NCBI GenBank assembly: GCA_017539045.1
Contig: JAFYHS010000023.1
Span: forward strand, 1-33,622
From: Bacteroidales bacterium
GTDB taxonomy: Bacteria > Bacteroidota > Bacteroidia > Bacteroidales > F082
Direction of reading: 5' to 3'
DNA: 33,622 bases
Shown here: one piece after another, positions 9,405 through 17,832 of the stretch
Numbering within the stretch: position 1 is the stretch's first letter
How the letters are laid out: each line of letters starts with the position of its first letter
The notes under the pieces: model-generated
Database searches by the model: none
Seen by the model: only the letters and a program-made list of their open reading frames with translations
What the model was told of the DNA's origin: nothing
Made by a program: the position numbers and the translations under genes

Positions 9405-10247
9405 ATGACTATCAATGAATTAGAAAGAATCGCGACTCAGGTGCGCCGCGACATCATTCGTATGGTGCATGGCTGCCAGTCGGGCCACCCGGGCGGTTCG
9501 TTGGGCGCAACTGACATTGTCACAGCGCTTTATTTCGATCAGATGCAGATCGACCCCGCCAAGTTCCGCATGGACGGCAACGGCGAGGATATGTTTTTCC
9601 TCTCCAACGGCCATATCAGCCCGATGTTTTACAGCATCTTGGCGCGTCGAGGCTATTTCCCCGTCAGCGAGTTGGCTACCTTCCGTCGTCTCGGCACACG
9701 TCTACAAGGCCATCCTACCACGGCTGAAGGCCTGCCTGGCGTCCGCATCGCCTCTGGCTCGCTCGGCCAAGGTCTCTCTGTCGCAGTTGGCGCGGCACAG
9801 GCTAAGCGCCTCAATGGCGACAAGCACCTCGTCTTCGTCCTGATGGGTGATGGCGAGCAGGAGGAAGGCCAGATTTGGGAAGCTGCCATGTATGCCCCTG
9901 CCAAGAGCGTCGACAACCTCGTTGCCATCGTCGACTACAACAAGAAACAGATCGATGGCTCTACCGACGATGTGCTGAACCTCGGTGACCTTCGCGCCAA
10001 ATACGAAGCCTTCGGATGGAACGTGCACGAGATGAGCGGCAACAATATGCAGGCCGTGGTGAACACACTGAAATTTGCCCGCGAGAACGCTTTCCAAGGA
10101 AAGCCACAACTTATTCTCGCCCACACCGAGATGGGCATGGGTGTCGATTTTATGATGGGTACCCACAAATGGCACGGCTCGGCGCCTAACGACGAACAAG
10201 CCGCCAATGCATTGTCACAATTAACCGAAACTTTAGGAGATTATTGA
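9405..10247 (+). CDS. Transketolase, N-terminal (ThDP pyrophosphate-binding) subunit
   Basis: 280 aa from ATG 9405 (MTINELERIA); the frame extends upstream through the promoter, which rules out the earlier start. It has the ThDP-binding half of transketolase: 'HGCQSGHPGGSLGATD', 'LSNGHISPMFYS', the GDG motif with Mg-ligand context 'MGDGEQEEGQIWEAA', and 'VDYNKKQIDG'. With the next gene it forms a split enzyme moving two-carbon ketol units in the non-oxidative pentose phosphate pathway. One base separates its stop from the next start, implying coupled translation of the two subunits. Confidence 0.92.
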   Translation: MTINELERIATQVRRDIIRMVHGCQSGHPGGSLGATDIVTALYFDQMQIDPAKFRMDGNGEDMFFLSNGHISPMFYSILARRGYFPVSELATFRRLGTRLQGHPTTAEGLPGVRIASGSLGQGLSVAVGAAQAKRLNGDKHLVFVLMGDGEQEEGQIWEAAMYAPAKSVDNLVAIVDYNKKQIDGSTDDVLNLGDLRAKYEAFGWNVHEMSGNNMQAVVNTLKFARENAFQGKPQLILAHTEMGMGVDFMMGTHKWHGSAPNDEQAANALSQLTETLGDY

Positions 10248-10248
10248 T

Positions 10249-11202
10249 ATGGACTTTACGATACAGAACAACAAAGATACTAGATCGGGATTCGGTGAAG
10301 GCCTGCTCGAGGCAGGTCGCCGCAACCCCAAGGTGGTGGCTTTCTGTGCCGACCTCACCGGCTCATTGAAGATGGGCGACTTTGCCAAGGAGTTCCCTGA
10401 GCGTTTCTTCCAGACCGGCATCGCCGAAGCCAATATGATCAACATGGCGGCAGGTATGGCCTTGAGCGGTTTCGTGCCGTTCACGGGTACCTTCGCGGCC
10501 TTCTCGACGGGACGTGTCTACGACCAGATCCGTCAGAGCGTGGCCTATTCCAACAAAAACGTGAAGATTGCGGCGTCGCATGCCGGAGTCACCCTTGGTG
10601 AAGACGGTGCCACGCACCAAATCCTCGAAGACATCGGCCTGATGAAGATGCTGCCCAACATGACCGTCATCGTGCCTTGCGACTTCAACCAGACCAAGAA
10701 CGCCACCATCGCCGCCGCCGAATACGACGGTCCCGTGTACCTGCGTTTTGGTCGCCCGAAAGTGCCGAATTTCACCCCTGTGGATGAGAAGTTCGTCATC
10801 GGCAAGGCCCAGATGTTGCAAGAAGGCAAGGACGTAACCATCTTCGCCTGTGGTCACCTCGTTTGGAAGGCCGTGTTAGCCCTTCCCATCCTGAAGATGA
10901 TGGGCATCGACGCGGAATTGATTAACATCCATACCATCAAGCCCTTGGACGTGGAGGCCGTGCTGAAGTCGGTGAAGAAGACCCGTTGTGTGGTCACCGC
11001 CGAGGAGCATCAGCGTAATGGAGGCCTCGGTGATAGCATCGCACAGGTGTTGGCTATGAACGATCCTTGCCCGATGGAGATGGTGGCTGTCAACGATGTG
11101 TTCGGACAAAGCGGCACGCCCGATGAGCTGCTGAAAGCCTATCACTTGGATACGCCAGATATTGTTGAGGCTGTGAAAAAAGTTGTGGCACGCAAACAAT
11201 AA
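10249..11202 (+). CDS. Transketolase, C-terminal (pyrimidine-binding) subunit
   Basis: 317 aa. It contains the transketolase Pyr domain ('RSGFGEGLLEA', 'FQTGIAEANMINMAAGMAL', 'HAGVTLGEDGATHQILEDIGL') followed by the C-terminal regulatory domain ('VTAEEHQRNGGLGDSIAQVL'). The Glu in 'TGIAEAN' corresponds to the glutamate that activates the ThDP aminopyrimidine ring. The protein has no ThDP pyrophosphate domain of its own, so it must pair with the upstream product. DXS-type activity is unlikely because the two halves are split and of transketolase type. Confidence 0.92.
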   Translation: MDFTIQNNKDTRSGFGEGLLEAGRRNPKVVAFCADLTGSLKMGDFAKEFPERFFQTGIAEANMINMAAGMALSGFVPFTGTFAAFSTGRVYDQIRQSVAYSNKNVKIAASHAGVTLGEDGATHQILEDIGLMKMLPNMTVIVPCDFNQTKNATIAAAEYDGPVYLRFGRPKVPNFTPVDEKFVIGKAQMLQEGKDVTIFACGHLVWKAVLALPILKMMGIDAELINIHTIKPLDVEAVLKSVKKTRCVVTAEEHQRNGGLGDSIAQVLAMNDPCPMEMVAVNDVFGQSGTPDELLKAYHLDTPDIVEAVKKVVARKQ

Positions 11203-11229
11203 AACCATTGATTTCTAATTAATCTGAGT

Positions 11230-12402
11230 ATGAAAAAACTAACTTATCTATCCCTTCTCGCTCTCGTCATGCTTGGCATGATGACGGCATGCAATAAGAA
11301 ACAAAAAGAAGAAGAACAGCCTAAAGCCGTGAACGTCATCTATATGATTGGTGACGGTATGGCCTTGCCTCAGGTGTATGCTGCCATGCTCGCCACGGGC
11401 GAGGAGATGTCCTTCGAGCAATTCCCATACATTGGCGTAGTAGAGACGCACTCCGCCAGCAACGAGATCACGGACTCAGCTGCAGGTGGAACGGCATTAG
11501 CCAGCGACCATAAGACCAATAATGCCATGCTGGGCATGAATCCCGATACCATTCCAGTAAAGACGGTGCTTGAGGCATTGTATGAACAAGGTAAGGAGAC
11601 GGGCATCGTTGTGACGAGTTATGTCACACACGCCACGCCTGCCGCATTCTATGCCGAAGTACCGCATCGCCGTCAGTATGAGGACATCGCTATGCAACTG
11701 GCGGAATCCGACAACATCAACCTGATCATCGGTGGTGGCCGTAAACACTTCAACCAACGCAAGGACAGCCTCAACCTCATCGAGAAGATGGAGAACGAGC
11801 TGGGTTGGAAGGTGTACGACACCTTGGACAACATCGACTATGGCTGCAAGAAATACGCCGTTATAGCTGATGACGGTCACATGCCTACGGCGGCTGATCG
11901 TGGCGACTTCCTGCCTCGTGCTGTGAAAACGGCTTTGAAGACGCTTGACGACGCCGAGAAAGGGTTCTTCCTTATGGTGGAAGGCTCGCAGATCGACTTC
12001 GCTTGCCATGGCCACGACTCCACTTGGATGATGGACGAGATGATGGACTTCGACTATGCTGTGCAAGTGGCCTTGGACTACGCCAAAGAGAAAGGCAATA
12101 CGCTTGTCGTCGTCACCGCCGACCATGAGACAGGCGGTCTTACCTTGCCCGACCCACAAGGCAAATACACCAATGTCGTGTTCAACTATTCCACGGGTAG
12201 CCATACCTGCTTGCCCGTTTTGGTCTATGCCTATGGTCCTGGCGCTGAACAATTCACGGGTTGGATGCAGAATAGGGATTTGAAAGCCAAGATAATGAAC
12301 GCTTGTGGCTTGGAGAATGTCAGCGACAGCCTTGTGGAGAAGGACGGAGGCAAACACTTCAAGGCCGTCAAGGTGAACCTTGATTCGAATCGTAACAACT
12401 GA
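11230..12402 (+). CDS. Alkaline phosphatase family lipoprotein
   Basis: 390 aa. The N-terminus MKKLTYLSLLALVMLGMMTAC is a lipoprotein signal with Cys21 as the lipidated residue, followed by a charged linker. It is therefore expected to be anchored in the outer or inner membrane envelope. Metal ligand Asp42 is in 'YMIGDGMALPQVY'. The nucleophilic Ser83 is in 'ITDSAAGGTALASDHKT', and the late metal-binding motif is 'VTADHETGGL'. It hydrolyses phosphomonoesters, releasing phosphate in the periplasm. It lies 27 bp after the transketolase stop with no separate TAnnTTTG element, so it probably shares that transcript, and the glycosyltransferase follows after 11 bp. Confidence 0.9.
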   Translation: MKKLTYLSLLALVMLGMMTACNKKQKEEEQPKAVNVIYMIGDGMALPQVYAAMLATGEEMSFEQFPYIGVVETHSASNEITDSAAGGTALASDHKTNNAMLGMNPDTIPVKTVLEALYEQGKETGIVVTSYVTHATPAAFYAEVPHRRQYEDIAMQLAESDNINLIIGGGRKHFNQRKDSLNLIEKMENELGWKVYDTLDNIDYGCKKYAVIADDGHMPTAADRGDFLPRAVKTALKTLDDAEKGFFLMVEGSQIDFACHGHDSTWMMDEMMDFDYAVQVALDYAKEKGNTLVVVTADHETGGLTLPDPQGKYTNVVFNYSTGSHTCLPVLVYAYGPGAEQFTGWMQNRDLKAKIMNACGLENVSDSLVEKDGGKHFKAVKVNLDSNRNN

Positions 12403-12413
12403 TCGTTGATCCA

Positions 12414-14366
12414 ATGAAACTCTCTGTCGTCATCGTCAACTACAACGTCGAGTATTTCCTCGAGCAATGCCTCTACTCGGTGCGTCGCGCCATGCAAGGC
12501 ATCGAGGGGGAGGTGTTTGTCGTCGACAACAACTCCGTCGACGGCTCGTTGAGGATGTTGGCGCAGAAGTTTCCCGAGGTGAAGGTCATCGCCAACAAGG
12601 AGAACGTGGGCTTCAGCCGCGCAAACAACCAAGCTATCCGGATGTCAACGGGCGAGTATGTGCTGCTCCTCAACCCCGATACGGTGGTGGAGGACGATAC
12701 TTTCTCGAAATGCCTCGCCTTCATGGACAGCCATCCCGATGCGGGTGGTCTGGGCGTGAAGATGGTGGACGGCAAGGGACAGTTCCTGCCCGAATCAAAG
12801 CGCGGTTTGCCAACGCCTGCGACAGCGTTCTACAAGATGTTTGGCCTCTGCAAGCTCTTCCCACACAGCAAGCGCTTTGCACGGTATTACATGGGCCATC
12901 TTTCTGATGACGAGACCAACGAAGTTGAAATCTTGGCCGGTGCCTTTATGTTGATGCGTAAGGAGACGCTCGACAAGGTGGGCCTCTTGGATGAGACCTT
13001 CTTCATGTATGGCGAAGACATCGACTTGTCGTATCGCATCACACAGGGGGGGTACAAAAACTATTATTTTCCGGAAACGCGCATCATCCACTACAAAGGC
13101 GAGAGCACGAAGAAGACTAGTGTCAACTACGTGTTTGTCTTCTATCGAGCCATGGAGATCTTTGCCAAGAAGCATTTCGGCAACTCTTGGGCCAAGTCGT
13201 TCTCTTTCCTTATTAATATGGCCATCTACATCAAGGCTTTCTTCGCCTTGGTGTCGCAGTTCTTCCACAAGGCGGCTGTGCCTTTCCTGGATGCCGTGTT
13301 GGGCTATGGAGGTTTGGCGGCCATCAGTTATTTCTGGGGACATGGCACCATTTATAGCGGGGCAGGGAGTTATCCCACGCTCTTGTTCGCTGCCGTATTG
13401 CCAGCCTATATCTTGATTTGGCTTGCTTGTACTTATTTCGCGGGAGGCTACGACAAACCCTATAACATCGGCAAGGCTATCTTGGGCGTGGCCTTCGGTA
13501 GTGCCGTCATCTTGGTGCTCTATGCCTTGCTACCAGAGAGCCTGCGTTTCTCTCGCGCCTTGATTCTCTTCGGAATGCTGTGGTTGGCCTTGGAGATGAG
13601 CCTCACACGTTTTGTCGGCATTCTGTTGGGCAACGAGAACTTCCAGTCGAAGAAGACGGAAAAGAAACGCTTCCTCGTCATCGGCAGTCCTGAGGAAACG
13701 CAAAGGGTCAACTCCATTTTGGAGAGCACCTCCATCAAACCTGATTTCATCGGTTTAGTGAGCTCGGAGACGCAAGGCGAGGCTCCTGAAGGCTTCATCG
13801 GCAACCTCTCGCAGGTGCCCGATATCATTGAGATTTACAAGATCACGGAAGTCATCTTCTGCTCCAAGGACGTGCCGCATCAGGTCATCATCGACAAGAT
13901 GGTGGACTGGCATGCCACCAATGTGGATTACAAGATTGCACCCGAGGATAGCCTGTCCATCATCGGAAGCAACAGCATCAACACCCGTGGCGACCTCTAC
14001 ACCGTTGATATCAAGGCCATCGATACGGTGGCCAACCGTCGTAACAAACGCCTCTTCGACGTGGTGATGAGCCTGTTCAGCATCATTTTCTGGCTGCCTC
14101 TGGCCTTGGTGGTGAAAAAGCCCGTCCGTTTCCTGAAGAATGCAGTGTTGGTCTTACTCGGTCGTCGTACCTGGGTGGGCTATTGCTCACCTGCCGACGA
14201 GGCGCAGAAGCTGCCCAAGATTCGCAAGGGCATTTATAACCCCGCCTCCTTTATGGAGAAGGAGGTCGAAGCCGATGTTCTCAACCAGATGAATCTGCTT
14301 TATGCCCGTGACTACACGGTCTGGAAAGATGCAGAGATCTTCTTTAGGTCGGTGGCGATGAAATAA
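12414..14366 (+). CDS. Glycosyltransferase family 2 fused to membrane segments and a WcaJ-like C-terminal module
   Basis: 650 aa. Residues 1-~270 form a GT2 domain: 'LSVVIVNYNVEYFL', 'VVDNNSVDGS', 'ENVGFSRANNQAI', the DxD-like 'LLLNPDTVV', and the catalytic-region motif 'FMYGEDIDLSYRI'. About five hydrophobic segments follow (~270-405). A Rossmann-type domain (~415-530, 'FLVIGSPEETQRVN', 'EVIFCSKDV') comes next. The C-terminus ('RNKRLFDVVMSLFSIIFWLP', then 'GRRTWVGYCSP' and 'LPKIRKGIYNP') resembles a degenerate polyprenyl-phosphate sugar phosphotransferase. The protein probably adds a sugar to a lipid-linked glycan at the inner membrane. The exact sugar is unknown, and the C-terminal module may be inactive. 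Confidence 0.82.
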   Translation: MKLSVVIVNYNVEYFLEQCLYSVRRAMQGIEGEVFVVDNNSVDGSLRMLAQKFPEVKVIANKENVGFSRANNQAIRMSTGEYVLLLNPDTVVEDDTFSKCLAFMDSHPDAGGLGVKMVDGKGQFLPESKRGLPTPATAFYKMFGLCKLFPHSKRFARYYMGHLSDDETNEVEILAGAFMLMRKETLDKVGLLDETFFMYGEDIDLSYRITQGGYKNYYFPETRIIHYKGESTKKTSVNYVFVFYRAMEIFAKKHFGNSWAKSFSFLINMAIYIKAFFALVSQFFHKAAVPFLDAVLGYGGLAAISYFWGHGTIYSGAGSYPTLLFAAVLPAYILIWLACTYFAGGYDKPYNIGKAILGVAFGSAVILVLYALLPESLRFSRALILFGMLWLALEMSLTRFVGILLGNENFQSKKTEKKRFLVIGSPEETQRVNSILESTSIKPDFIGLVSSETQGEAPEGFIGNLSQVPDIIEIYKITEVIFCSKDVPHQVIIDKMVDWHATNVDYKIAPEDSLSIIGSNSINTRGDLYTVDIKAIDTVANRRNKRLFDVVMSLFSIIFWLPLALVVKKPVRFLKNAVLVLLGRRTWVGYCSPADEAQKLPKIRKGIYNPASFMEKEVEADVLNQMNLLYARDYTVWKDAEIFFRSVAMK

Positions 14367-14396
14367 AAAAAGAGACGCAATCGCGTCTCTTTTTTT
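14365..14396. terminator. Bidirectional terminator between the GT2 fusion gene and the GH109 gene
   Basis: Stem GAGACGC / GCGTCTC with loop AATC, flanked by seven A and seven T. It lies between the TAA ending at 14366 (+) and the convergent stop at 14412 (-), and can terminate in both directions. Confidence 0.9.
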
Positions 14397-14411
14397 GTGT
14401 GTTTCTTGTGG

Positions 14412-15833
14412 TTATTCCGCGTGTTTGTATCCTTTCACCTTGTCCCAGTCACCACGGGTGAAGTCGGGCATCTGCACTGGCATTCCGCCGTTGGCAATGG
14501 AAGCTGCGGTCAGCTCACCGAGGCACGACCATTCAGCGGCGTCGTAGACGTCTTGGTCGAGCGGTAGGCCATTATGCAGACAGTAGATCAAACGGTAGTC
14601 CATGACGAAGTCCATGCCGCCGTGACCACCGACCTCCTTGGCTTTCTCTTCAATCTCCACTGCAATGGGGTGGAGGTATTCCTTCATGATCTTGTCGCGC
14701 ACCTCGGCGGGGACGAAGCTATGCGGGTCGAGGTGTTGGCCTTCGGCGAGGAATCCGTCGGGGAGTTTGTCCTCAAGGACGGTGAAGCCTGCCGTCGGGT
14801 ATTTGTTGGCGAAGCCTTCCGTGCCCGTGAGTTGATACAGGCGGTTGTATGGACGATAGGTGTAGACGTCATGCTCGATGAGCAGGGTCTTGCCTTTCTC
14901 GGTCTGAATCATCGTGGTGGTCATGTCGCCATTGGCGAAGTCGTCGACATTCATCATCTCTTTGGCGACTTTTTTGCCGTTGTAAGACGGCGTGCTCATG
15001 GAGACCAAGGTCTTCATGCGGTCGCCGCGGTGGATGTTGAAGGCTTGACAGAGGGGTCCGAGGCCGTGGGTGGGATAGACGTCGCCCGCATGGTTTTGGT
15101 TGAACTCAAGGCGCCAGTTCTCGTAGTATTCGTGCCAGAATGGCTCCAGGTTGTGGATGTAAGCACCTTCGCCATGGATGAGCTCACCGAGCATGCCTTG
15201 TTGGGCCATGTTGAGAGCGGTGAGTTCAAAGAAGTCGTAGCAGCAGTTCTCGAGCATCATGCAGTGGCGCTGTGTTTGTTCGGCCACGTCGACGAGTTGC
15301 CAGCACTCTTCGATGGAGGTGGCGGCAGGCACTTCGACGGCCACGTGCTTGCCTTGTTGCATGGCATAGACGGCCATGGGGACGTGGGTCTTCCAGTCGG
15401 TGCAGATGTAGACGAGGTCGATGTCGTCGCGCTCACAGAGCTGCTTCCATGCCTCACGACCAGTATAGGCTTCGGCACGGGGTAGTCCCTTGGCCTCAAG
15501 GATATTGGTCTGCACAACTTCCACGCGGTCGGGCTCGATGTCGCATAGGGCGACAACGGTCACGCCGTCAATGTAGGTCATGCGGTCGACGGCATCGGGG
15601 CCACGCATGCCAAGGCCGATGAAGCCGATGCGGACGTTCTCGATGGGGTCGACAGTGAACTGAAGGACGCTTTTTTGGCCTTCGATGCGTTGCGGCTCGT
15701 CGAAAACGATGGTGTTGTCGACGATGCGGTAGTTGCCCTTGCGGACTTCCTTGACTTCGTTCTTCTCGCCACAGGCGGTGGCCATGGTCAGAAGAAACAG
15801 GCCGATGATAAGGTGTAAAAACTTGTTTTTCAT
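14412..15833 (-). CDS. Glycoside hydrolase family 109-type lipoprotein (Gfo/Idh/MocA fold, predicted alpha-N-acetylgalactosaminidase)
   Basis: 473 aa from the ATG at 15831-15833. MKNKFLHLIIGLFLLTMATAC is a lipoprotein signal; the in-frame ATG nine codons earlier would give an atypical n-region and lies on the -7 element. An NAD-binding motif 'GFIGLGMRGPDAV' and the GH109-like stretches 'DLVYICTDWKTH', 'LENCCYDFFELT', 'GDVYPTHGLGP' and 'HRGDRMKTL' place it near GH109. That family uses tightly bound NAD to hydrolyse terminal alpha-GalNAc by an oxidation/elimination path. It is divergent from a NahK-like kinase, so the pair could release and then phosphorylate N-acetylhexosamine. Another Gfo/Idh/MocA oxidoreductase role is the alternative. 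Confidence 0.82.
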   Translation of the reverse strand: MKNKFLHLIIGLFLLTMATACGEKNEVKEVRKGNYRIVDNTIVFDEPQRIEGQKSVLQFTVDPIENVRIGFIGLGMRGPDAVDRMTYIDGVTVVALCDIEPDRVEVVQTNILEAKGLPRAEAYTGREAWKQLCERDDIDLVYICTDWKTHVPMAVYAMQQGKHVAVEVPAATSIEECWQLVDVAEQTQRHCMMLENCCYDFFELTALNMAQQGMLGELIHGEGAYIHNLEPFWHEYYENWRLEFNQNHAGDVYPTHGLGPLCQAFNIHRGDRMKTLVSMSTPSYNGKKVAKEMMNVDDFANGDMTTTMIQTEKGKTLLIEHDVYTYRPYNRLYQLTGTEGFANKYPTAGFTVLEDKLPDGFLAEGQHLDPHSFVPAEVRDKIMKEYLHPIAVEIEEKAKEVGGHGGMDFVMDYRLIYCLHNGLPLDQDVYDAAEWSCLGELTAASIANGGMPVQMPDFTRGDWDKVKGYKHAE

Positions 15834-15857
15834 GAGTTGAGGTATTAATTTTGAAGG

Positions 15858-15865
15858 CAAAAATA
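15858..15865 (-). promoter_or_regulatory. -7 element (TATTTTTG) for the GH109 gene
   Basis: Minus-strand exact TAnnTTTG, 24 bp upstream of the start at 15833. It sits in the 66-bp divergent region shared with the NahK-like gene. Confidence 0.6.
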
Positions 15866-15876
15866 GAAAAAATACC

Positions 15877-15884
15877 TATCTTCG
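15877..15884 (+). promoter_or_regulatory. Probable -7 element (TATCTTCG) for the NahK-like kinase gene
   Basis: One mismatch to TAnnTTTG (C for T in the third fixed T), 15 bp before ATG 15900. A TTTG at 15850-15853 lies 23 bp upstream and could serve as the -33 box. The two divergent promoters overlap, so they may be controlled together. Confidence 0.5.
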
Positions 15885-15899
15885 CAAAAATTTTCATCT

Positions 15900-16988
15900 A
15901 TGGACGCACTTTACAACATCGCCGGTCATTTCGTCGACGCCAACGCTATAACTGCCATCGAGCCGCTGGGCAACGGACTCATCAACGACACCTATAAGAT
16001 TATGGTCAAAGGCGAGTCCAAGCCGAAATATGTCTTGCAACGCATCAATAACGCTGTTTTCACCGATGTGGAGATGCTGCAAAACAATATCGAGGCCGTG
16101 ACCGACCACATCAGGCAGAAATACGAGAGACAAGGTGTTAAGGACATCGACCGCCTTGTGTTGCGTTTTCTGAAAGCAGACACGGGCAAGACCTATGTCT
16201 ATGAAGATGAGAAGTATTGGCGTGTGATGGACTTCATTGCCGACAGTTACACCTACGAGGCTGTCACGCCAGAAAATGCCTACTATGCGGGCCGTTCCTT
16301 TGGCGATTTTGAGTCGCTGCTGACCGATCTGGAGGCGCCGATAGGGGAGATCATCCCCGACTTCCATAACATCGAGTTCCGCCTGAAACAGTTGGAGGAC
16401 GCTGTTTCCGAGGATCGTGTGGGTCAGATGTGTGAGGTGGAGGTGCAGAAGTTTGTAGACAAAATCAGAGAGGCGGCTGAAAGAATGTGTTTGGGCGAGC
16501 GACTCTATCGAGAGGGCAAGTTGCCGAAACGTATTTGCCATTGCGACACCAAGGTGAACAACATGCTCTTCGACAAGGAGGGCAATGTGCTCTGCATCAT
16601 TGACTTGGATACCATCATGCCGAGTTTTGTCTTCTCCGACTTTGGTGACTTCCTGCGTTCGGCGGCCAACACTGGTGCCGAGGACGATCCTGATTTGGAC
16701 AACATCCATTTCAATATGGAGATCTTCAAATCCTTTGCGGAAGGTTATTTGGAAGGCACCAAGTCATTCCTGTTGCCAATTGAAAAGGAGAACCTGCCAT
16801 ACGCGGCAACGTTGTTCCCATACATGCAAGCGGTGCGTTTCCTAACGGATTACATCAATGGAAACACCTATTATAAGATCAAATATCCCACCCACAATCT
16901 GGTACGCACACGGGCGCAATGGAAATTGTATGAGGAGGCTACGGCTGCCCTTCCAGAGATGGAGGCAGTATTAGAGGGATTTGCTTAG
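15900..16988 (+). CDS. Aminoglycoside-phosphotransferase-fold sugar kinase, N-acetylhexosamine 1-kinase (NahK)-like
   Basis: 362 aa, close to the length of NahK. The APH/choline-kinase fold is shown by the N-terminal loop 'PLGNGLINDTYKI', 'KYVLQRIN', the catalytic motif 'HCDTKVNNMLFD' (Brenner HxDxxxxN), and the metal-binding 'IIDLDTIMPSFVFSDFGD'. Characterised NahK enzymes phosphorylate GlcNAc/GalNAc at C1. The substrate here is inferred from this resemblance and from the divergent GH109 gene. Aminoglycoside resistance is unlikely given the context. Its last 50 bp overlap the convergent gene at 16939-17700 on the other strand. Confidence 0.78.
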   Translation: MDALYNIAGHFVDANAITAIEPLGNGLINDTYKIMVKGESKPKYVLQRINNAVFTDVEMLQNNIEAVTDHIRQKYERQGVKDIDRLVLRFLKADTGKTYVYEDEKYWRVMDFIADSYTYEAVTPENAYYAGRSFGDFESLLTDLEAPIGEIIPDFHNIEFRLKQLEDAVSEDRVGQMCEVEVQKFVDKIREAAERMCLGERLYREGKLPKRICHCDTKVNNMLFDKEGNVLCIIDLDTIMPSFVFSDFGDFLRSAANTGAEDDPDLDNIHFNMEIFKSFAEGYLEGTKSFLLPIEKENLPYAATLFPYMQAVRFLTDYINGNTYYKIKYPTHNLVRTRAQWKLYEEATAALPEMEAVLEGFA

Positions 16989-17700
16989 CACGGATCTTTT
17001 TGGCTATAATCCGTTTTTCACCATCCAAGACATAAATCAACGGTGTGGCCTCGATGTCATAGAGGCCGAACAATGCGTCAACGCTAACGTCGTTTGTATT
17101 CATGTCGATGGCCAGCACTGTGATTTCAGGATGCGCAATGCGAACTGAATCTAATTCCTGCATCTCTAGTTGACATAAGCCGCAGTCGTGGTCGTAGAAA
17201 AACAATACTGTGTAATCGCTTTTAACGGAATGTAAGTCAACGGAATCGTTTATTGCGAAATTGGGAGCAAGGTTGAATAAGGCCAGTCGTCGAAGGGTCT
17301 CGGCTTTGTCGCGTATCAATGCCAAATCAGCAGCATTCAGATCCCTGATTTCCAATCGAGAGAAATAGTTGTCATATAGGTAGACGAACACTTGGTCTTG
17401 GCTCATGTATTCGGGGTGGCGGTATTTCTTCAAAAGGTGCCAAAGGATGAAATCACGGAGGTCCGTGTTGAAACTTGTCCTTTCTACTAAGCTGTCGATT
17501 TCAATGGTGATGGAATCGGGTAGGGGAGCGACCATCTTGTCGAAATAGAAATCCAACTGCGCTGCCAACACGGGGTTGTCGTCAGTAGGCCCATCGAAGA
17601 CTTCGATGCCATCCCAGAAATGGGCGTTTTGGCCCATGGCATGCATGGAACACAAGCCCAAAAACAAGGAGAGCATGATGATGACAATCTTCGATTTCAT
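16939..17700 (-). CDS. Periplasmic thioredoxin-fold protein (DUF5106-like N-terminus)
   Basis: 253 aa. The signal peptide MKSKIVIIMLSLFLGLCSM..AMGQ ends near residue 24. The middle part (~25-150, 'AQLDFYFDKMVAPLPDSI', 'HPEYMSQDQVFVYLYDNYF') resembles the helical DUF5106 region found before thioredoxin domains in Bacteroidota. The C-terminal part is a thioredoxin/TlpA-like fold with the redox motif C-G-L-C in 'FFYDHDCGLCQLEMQEL' and the cis-Pro loop 'IEATPLIYVLDGE'. It is a predicted thiol:disulfide oxidoreductase of the envelope. The 3' end overlaps the kinase gene by 50 bp, and the putative promoter sits unusually close to the ATG. Confidence 0.8.
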   Translation of the reverse strand: MKSKIVIIMLSLFLGLCSMHAMGQNAHFWDGIEVFDGPTDDNPVLAAQLDFYFDKMVAPLPDSITIEIDSLVERTSFNTDLRDFILWHLLKKYRHPEYMSQDQVFVYLYDNYFSRLEIRDLNAADLALIRDKAETLRRLALFNLAPNFAINDSVDLHSVKSDYTVLFFYDHDCGLCQLEMQELDSVRIAHPEITVLAIDMNTNDVSVDALFGLYDIEATPLIYVLDGEKRIIAKKIRAKQIPLILPPSLEGQP

Positions 17701-17704
17701 GGCG

Positions 17705-17712
17705 CAAAAATA
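17705..17712 (-). promoter_or_regulatory. -7 element (TATTTTTG) only four bases upstream of the thioredoxin-fold gene
   Basis: Exact minus-strand TAnnTTTG. A start of transcription about 5-7 bases downstream would fall on the ATG at 17698-17700, which would make the mRNA leaderless or nearly so. Confidence 0.45.
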
Positions 17713-17723
17713 AAAACAATTTA

Positions 17724-17731
17724 TAAATTTG
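17724..17731 (+). promoter_or_regulatory. -7 element (TAAATTTG) for the endonuclease/exonuclease/phosphatase gene
   Basis: Exact TAnnTTTG on the plus strand. Transcription from here would give a leader of about 135 nt up to ATG 17874, containing a strong hairpin. Confidence 0.6.
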
Positions 17732-17832
17732 CAGCGGAAACAAAAGTGTAGTTATGGAGATTTATCACAAAACCTACAAAACTGGCAAAACTCCTTTGCG
17801 AACCATTGCGGCTACACAACCGTGTCGCCGCA

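Noticed and set aside
12382-12391. Perfect palindrome GATTCGAATC
   Set aside because: It lies inside the last codons of the alkaline phosphatase gene and is an isolated 10-bp match; chance is sufficient.
11497-12414. 305-codon minus-strand frame opposite the alkaline phosphatase gene
   Set aside because: Antisense shadow with no recognisable domain. Similar long shadows at 14574-15485, 25554-26411 and 27926-28729 were rejected for the same reason.
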